The notes under the pieces: generated by a model
Told to the model about the DNA's origin: nothing
Database searches by the model: none
Seen by the model: the letters and a program-made list of their open reading frames with translations, nothing else
DNA from: an uncultured Bacteroides sp.
Lineage (GTDB): Bacteria; Bacteroidota; Bacteroidia; Bacteroidales; UBA932
Assembly (NCBI GenBank): GCA_900543205.1
Contig: UQQM01000006.1
Location: 1-64,000 of the forward strand
Reading direction: 5' to 3'
DNA: 64,000 nucleotides
Made by a program: the position numbers and the translations under genes
Shown: in pieces, positions 60,219-64,000 of the stretch
How the letters are laid out: each line of letters begins with the position of its first letter
How positions within the stretch are numbered: the first letter of the stretch is position 1

Positions 60219-60248
60219 TTGGATTTCTAAAATTATTTGCTAGTTTTG
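60219..60248 (+). promoter_or_regulatory. Outward promoter within the invertible segment
   Basis: TTG (60219-60221), 19-bp spacer, then TAGTTTTG (60241-60248), an exact TAnnTTTG -7 box. It points at the right susC with a leader of about 86 nt to the ATG at 60341 that includes the hairpin at 60271 and the inverted repeat. The mirror position on the left side has only GAATTTTG (59478 to 59471) and no -33. Confidence 0.75.
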
Positions 60249-60270
60249 CGAGAAATTTGCTTATGAAAAC

Positions 60271-60286
60271 GCCCATTAAAATGGGC
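60271..60286 (+). promoter_or_regulatory. Leader hairpin next to the right repeat
   Basis: GCCCAT (60271-60276) and ATGGGC (60281-60286) make a perfect 6-bp stem with a TAAA loop, 13 bp before the right inverted repeat. It is in the susC leader and matches a related hairpin at 59424-59441 on the other side. Confidence 0.6.
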
Positions 60287-60298
60287 AGATTCTGACGA

Positions 60299-60360
60299 AA
60301 CGTGTAGTTAGTATATAATGTTCAATTAAAGTAAGTGCTTATGAAAAAAGCGAAACTGTT
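60299..60360 (+). repeat. Right inverted repeat of the susC switch
   Basis: 62 bp, reverse complement of 59348-59409 apart from two positions. Contains the susC ATG (60341-60343) and codons for MKKAKLF. Confidence 0.95.
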
Positions 60361-63300
60361 TCTTACCGCCCTTTCGGCATTGCTGGCGGTCGGCGTTTCT
60401 GCGCAGAACATCACTGTGACCGGAAACGTGACCGACGCATCCACGGGCGAAGGTATTCCGTTCGCATCCGTCATTGTCAAGGGCACGACCCAGGGAGTCG
60501 CAGCCGACGCCGACGGCTATTATGCCATCGAGACACCCGCAGACGGAGCATTGGAGTTCAGCTCCATCGGCTACATGACGCAGGAGATTGCCGTGGAGGG
60601 CAAGACCTTCGTGAACGCCGAGCTTGAACCCGACAACGAATTCATCGACGAGACCATCGTCGTGGCCTACGGAGTACAGAAAAAGTCCTCCTTCGTGGGA
60701 GCCGCCGAGCAGATCAGCGGAGAAAAACTTCAGAACATGAGTTCTTCCAACATCTCCAAGTCACTTGAAGGTGCCGTAGCAGGACTCCAGACCTCAAGCT
60801 CATCCGGCACCCCCGGTTCTTCGGCCAACATAATCATCCGAGGCCTCGGCTCCGTGTCCGCATCGCAGTCACCTCTGCTCGTAGTTGACGGCGTACCTTA
60901 CGAGGGCAGCCTCAACTCCATCGCCTCCAACGACATCGAGTCAATAACCGTGCTCAAGGACGCGGCAGCCAACTCCATGTACGGAGCGCGCGGTTCCAAC
61001 GGCGTGATCATCATAACCACCAAGAGGGGAACCTCCGACCGCGTCAGCGTCACCTTCGACGCCAAGGTCGGCGTCAACTCGCGAGGCGTGCCCGCATACG
61101 ACGTGATCACCAATCCCGGCGACTACTACGAGATGACCTGGGAGTCCATCAGGAACGCCGTCTACTACGGCGGACAGATGTCTCTCGGACAGGCCAACGC
61201 ATACGCTTCGGGAGCCCTGATCCGCGACTATCTGCGCTATAACGTATACAAGGGCATAAGCGACACCGAGCTCATCGACCCGACCACCGGGAAGCTCAAC
61301 CCCTACGCCTACGACCTCAAGTGGACCGACAACTGGAACGAGGACGTGTTCCGCAACGGAGTGCGTCAGGAGTACACCGTGACCGCCAGCGGCGGAAACG
61401 ACAACACCCAGGCATATCTGTCGATTTCGACTCTCGACGACGAGGGCTACGTTCCCTCCTCCGGATTCAACCGTATATCCGTGCGCGGAAAAATCGACCA
61501 GACCATAGGCAAGTACATCAACGTGGGCCTGAACCTGGCGTACTCCAACACCACCCAGAACCTCTACAACTCGTCAGAGGGCAGCGGCAGCTACTCCAAC
61601 CTGTTCTATTTCGGACAGAACATAGCGCCCATCTATCCTATCTACCAGTATGACCTGGAGACCGGCGAAAAACTCTACGACAACAACGGAGGAGACCTCT
61701 ACGACTGGGGTGAGAACCGTCCCTACGGCCAGCTCTCCAACCCTTACGGCCAGCTCATGACCTCCAAGAACGAGGTGATTTCCGACAACATCTCTTCAAG
61801 AGGATACATCAACATCCAGATTCTCAAGGACCTCAAGTTCACCGCCAACGTGGCCTACGACGTCTTCCTCGACAAGTACGACTACTACACCACCCCTGTG
61901 GGAGGTGACGCCGAGACTGTGAACGGACGCGGAAGGCAGCAGACCAACCGCCACTCGGCGCTGAACGCCAACCAGCTGCTGAACTATACCCCCACCTTCG
62001 GAGACCACAGCCTCAACATCCTGCTCGGTCACGAGACCAAGAGCGATGTCAGCTATGTGCTGAGCGGACAGATGACCAACTTCGTCGACCCCAACAACTC
62101 CGACTTCTCCAACGCCGTGGTATACCAGAACCTGACATCCAACACTTCCGAGTATTTCCTTCAGGGAATCTTCGGGCGCGCCGAATACAACTATGCCAAC
62201 AAGTACTACCTGTCGGCCTCCTACCGTATGGACGCGTCCTCAAGGTTTGCACCCGACAAGAGATGGGGTGACTTCTGGTCAGTGGGCGCCTCCTGGAACG
62301 CAAAGCAGGAGAACTTCCTGATCGGAGTGGGCTGGCTCGACGCCCTCAGGATCAAGGCCAGCTACGGAACCCAGGGCAACGACAACATAGGCGTGACCAA
62401 GGTATACGAGGACCTCTACACCATCAACAGGATTGACGGCGAGGCCTCCATCGTGAAAGTGTTCCGCGCCGCTCCGGACGTGACATGGGAGAAGTCCGAC
62501 AACTTCAACGCCGGCTTCGAGGCAAGGCTGTTCGACAGGCTCTCAATCAACGCCGACTTCTTCATCAAGGAGACCAAGGACATGATCTACTACCGTCCCC
62601 TCTCCCCCAGCCAGGGCGACCCCGCCACGCAGCTGGTCAACGACATGGACATGAAGAACACCGGTGTCGAGTTTGAAATCAGCGCCGACCTCATCAAGAC
62701 TCCGAACGTGCTCTGGACCGTGAGCGTGAACGGCACCCACTACAAGAACGAAATCACCAAACTGCCTTCCGACCAGCCTCAGGACGGCTACAACAGCGGA
62801 ACCTACTGGAGGGAGCTCGGCGGTTCGCTCTATGACTTCTATCTTCCCGAGTTCGCAGGAGTCGATTCCTCAACCGGAGAGGCTCTGTACAATGTCTACA
62901 CGGAGAGCGGCAATAAGGGCGAACTCACCGGAACCACCACTTCTGCCACCAACGCGACCAACAGGGCCACGGGCAAGAGCGCAATTCCTGACATCTACGG
63001 AGGATTCAGCACCTTCCTGTCCGTCTACGGCTTCGATTTCAGCGCCGCATTCGCATATCAGCTCGGAGGCTGGACCCTCGATTCCAACTACGCATCCCTG
63101 ATGGGAGGCGGCACCGCCGGCACGAACTGGCACAAGGACATCTACGACAGGTGGACTCCCCAGAACACCGACAGCCAGATACCGAGGCTCGACAACGGCA
63201 ACCTCAACGCCAACCAGACCTCGACCCGCTTCCTCACCAGGGCTTCCTACCTGAGCCTCAGGAATCTGACCATCGGCTACACCTTCCCCAAGAGAATCGC

Positions 63301-63466
63301 CGAGAAGATTGCCATGCAGAACCTCAGGATCTTCCTGACCGGAGACAACCTCTGGTACATCTCCGCGAGAAAGGGACTTGACGTCCGCCAGTCGTTCAGC
63401 GGAGAGACCGGATTCACCTACTCCGCACTCAGGACTGTCTCTGCCGGAATTTCCCTCACCTTTTAA
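60341..63466 (+). CDS. SusC-like TonB-dependent transporter (right side of the invertible segment)
   Basis: 1041 residues. Signal peptide MKKAKLFLTALSALLAVGVSAQ, carboxypeptidase-regulatory domain (ITVTGNVTDASTGEGIPFASVIV), plug start FIDETIVVAYGVQKKSSFVGA, RGSNGVIIITTKRG, and a barrel ending SALRTVSAGISLTF. Its 5' end lies in the right inverted repeat and is driven by the good promoter at 60219-60248, so in the sequenced orientation this operon should be the active one. Beyond the repeat the protein is only a distant relative of the left SusC, which implies different ligands. An in-frame GTG two codons upstream is not preferred. Confidence 0.94.
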   Translation: MKKAKLFLTALSALLAVGVSAQNITVTGNVTDASTGEGIPFASVIVKGTTQGVAADADGYYAIETPADGALEFSSIGYMTQEIAVEGKTFVNAELEPDNEFIDETIVVAYGVQKKSSFVGAAEQISGEKLQNMSSSNISKSLEGAVAGLQTSSSSGTPGSSANIIIRGLGSVSASQSPLLVVDGVPYEGSLNSIASNDIESITVLKDAAANSMYGARGSNGVIIITTKRGTSDRVSVTFDAKVGVNSRGVPAYDVITNPGDYYEMTWESIRNAVYYGGQMSLGQANAYASGALIRDYLRYNVYKGISDTELIDPTTGKLNPYAYDLKWTDNWNEDVFRNGVRQEYTVTASGGNDNTQAYLSISTLDDEGYVPSSGFNRISVRGKIDQTIGKYINVGLNLAYSNTTQNLYNSSEGSGSYSNLFYFGQNIAPIYPIYQYDLETGEKLYDNNGGDLYDWGENRPYGQLSNPYGQLMTSKNEVISDNISSRGYINIQILKDLKFTANVAYDVFLDKYDYYTTPVGGDAETVNGRGRQQTNRHSALNANQLLNYTPTFGDHSLNILLGHETKSDVSYVLSGQMTNFVDPNNSDFSNAVVYQNLTSNTSEYFLQGIFGRAEYNYANKYYLSASYRMDASSRFAPDKRWGDFWSVGASWNAKQENFLIGVGWLDALRIKASYGTQGNDNIGVTKVYEDLYTINRIDGEASIVKVFRAAPDVTWEKSDNFNAGFEARLFDRLSINADFFIKETKDMIYYRPLSPSQGDPATQLVNDMDMKNTGVEFEISADLIKTPNVLWTVSVNGTHYKNEITKLPSDQPQDGYNSGTYWRELGGSLYDFYLPEFAGVDSSTGEALYNVYTESGNKGELTGTTTSATNATNRATGKSAIPDIYGGFSTFLSVYGFDFSAAFAYQLGGWTLDSNYASLMGGGTAGTNWHKDIYDRWTPQNTDSQIPRLDNGNLNANQTSTRFLTRASYLSLRNLTIGYTFPKRIAEKIAMQNLRIFLTGDNLWYISARKGLDVRQSFSGETGFTYSALRTVSAGISLTF

Positions 63467-63484
63467 TTGATGGAGACGAAAACG

Positions 63485-64000
63485 ATGAAAACAATGAAAA
63501 AATACCTCATAGTGCTTGTCGCGGGCCTGTTGGCAACGGTAGTGTCCTGCGAAAAGAACTTCGATGTGAAATACAGCGGATACCTCACAGGCTCCAGCGC
63601 CTCGCAGATGGTTTCCGAGGACCCTTCCTTCCTGAGCTCCTACGTACAGGGTCTCTACTCCTGGATGATCACTCCCGGCATCGCCTACGACGGACACGAT
63701 GACTTCGGCTATCTGTCCTGCCTGATGATTTCCGACTTCATGGGTCAGGACGTCGTCCTGGAAGGCTCGCAGAACTGGGGAGCCTTCGACTACCAGTTCA
63801 CCTACGGAGGAGCCATCTACGTGCGCGTATACCAGTACTGGAGCGAGTTCTTCACGCTGATCAACAACTCCAACGCGATCATCGACTTCTTCGTGGCCGA
63901 CCAGGATCCCACCGACGCCACCTCAAGGGGCTATCTCGGACAGGCCTACGCCGCAAGGGCCCTGGCATACATGAACCTGGTCCTGTATTTCCAGGACCCC
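63485..64000 (+). CDS. SusD-like lipoprotein, 5' part (runs off the window)
   Basis: 172 residues visible. Lipoprotein signal KKYLIVLVAGLLATVVSC with Cys, then EKNFDVKYSGYLTGSSASQMVSEDPSFLSSYVQGLYSWMIT and the SusD helix SRGYLGQAYAARALAYMNLVLYFQDP. In-frame ATGs at 63470, 63485 and 63494 are possible starts; 63485 gives a normal signal length. Partner of the preceding SusC, 18 bp downstream. Confidence 0.9.
   Translation, partial: MKTMKKYLIVLVAGLLATVVSCEKNFDVKYSGYLTGSSASQMVSEDPSFLSSYVQGLYSWMITPGIAYDGHDDFGYLSCLMISDFMGQDVVLEGSQNWGAFDYQFTYGGAIYVRVYQYWSEFFTLINNSNAIIDFFVADQDPTDATSRGYLGQAYAARALAYMNLVLYFQDP

Larger units (their letters stand above)
59348..60360. mobile_element. Predicted invertible segment: recombinase gene and promoter between inverted repeats
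   Basis: Two 62-bp inverted repeats (59348-59409; 60299-60360) bound 889 bp that hold the serine recombinase gene (59486-60106) and an outward promoter (60219-60248). Each repeat covers a susC leader, ATG and first codons of two divergent susCD operons. Inversion would transfer the promoter from the right operon to the left one without altering either protein. Recombinase-driven promoter inversion is established in Bacteroides for capsule and SusCD genes; this particular layout with a shared promoter and start codons in the repeats is inferred here. Confidence 0.75.

Noticed and set aside
1..64000. tRNA, rRNA and CRISPR arrays
   Set aside because: No cloverleaf-like or regularly spaced repeat pattern was recognised in any intergenic region; a tRNA or CRISPR search program would be decisive.

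Overview
The window reads as chromosomal DNA of a GC-rich, gut-type member of the Bacteroidales (Rikenellaceae- or 'Cryptobacteroides'-like; the genus is inference). The basis is four SusC/SusD pairs, a hybrid two-component sensor (HTCS), a type IX secretion (T9SS) C-terminal domain with a PorV/PorQ-like barrel, an Rnf complex, NfnAB, and TAnnTTTG-type -7 boxes instead of sigma70 -10 boxes. No rRNA, tRNA or CRISPR array was seen.

Layout. 1-2.4 kb: the tail of a transposase with direct repeats behind it, an A+T-richer AAA+ ATPase gene, a TerB-like gene and a 13-bp tandem repeat. 2.4-11.1 kb: a UvrA paralogue without the UvrB-binding domain, an AI-2E/PerM-type permease with an Ala/Pro-rich tail, NfnBA (flavin-based NADH/ferredoxin:NADP+ transhydrogenase), and a pspC-padR-pspC operon. 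11.1-24.3 kb: a fructan utilisation locus with fructokinase and sugar permease on the minus strand, and HTCS, SusC, SusD, a neutral-ceramidase-like hydrolase and a GH32 fructanase on the plus strand. The HTCS gene is split by a frameshift at a run of nine G. 24.3-30.2 kb: an A+T-richer locus of SusC, SusD and an esterase on the minus strand. Its susC is thrown out of frame with its ATG by a 19-bp tandem duplication.

30.7-41.4 kb: a long minus-strand series of overlapping or closely spaced genes (two M23 peptidases, MerR, zinc-ribbon coiled-coil protein, DnaB, RseC, RnfB-C-D-G-E-A), followed by a small barrel protein. 41.4-49.5 kb: alaS, an in-frame fusion of an LptF/LptG-type permease with methionyl-tRNA formyltransferase, and two iron-sulphur redox proteins. 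49.5-53.9 kb: a PorV/PorQ-like protein, an S8 protease with a T9SS tail and a secreted unknown.

53.9-64 kb: two divergent susCD operons separated by an 889-bp segment that holds an Mpi-type serine recombinase gene and one good outward promoter. Near-identical 62-bp inverted repeats bound this segment. Each repeat covers a susC leader, its ATG and the first codons. The structure predicts a DNA-inversion switch that hands one promoter to either of two glycan importers, and this is the strongest candidate here for an undescribed system. The two disrupted loci (HTCS at G9, susC at the 19-bp repeat) are further candidates for reversible on/off variation, though either could be an assembly error.
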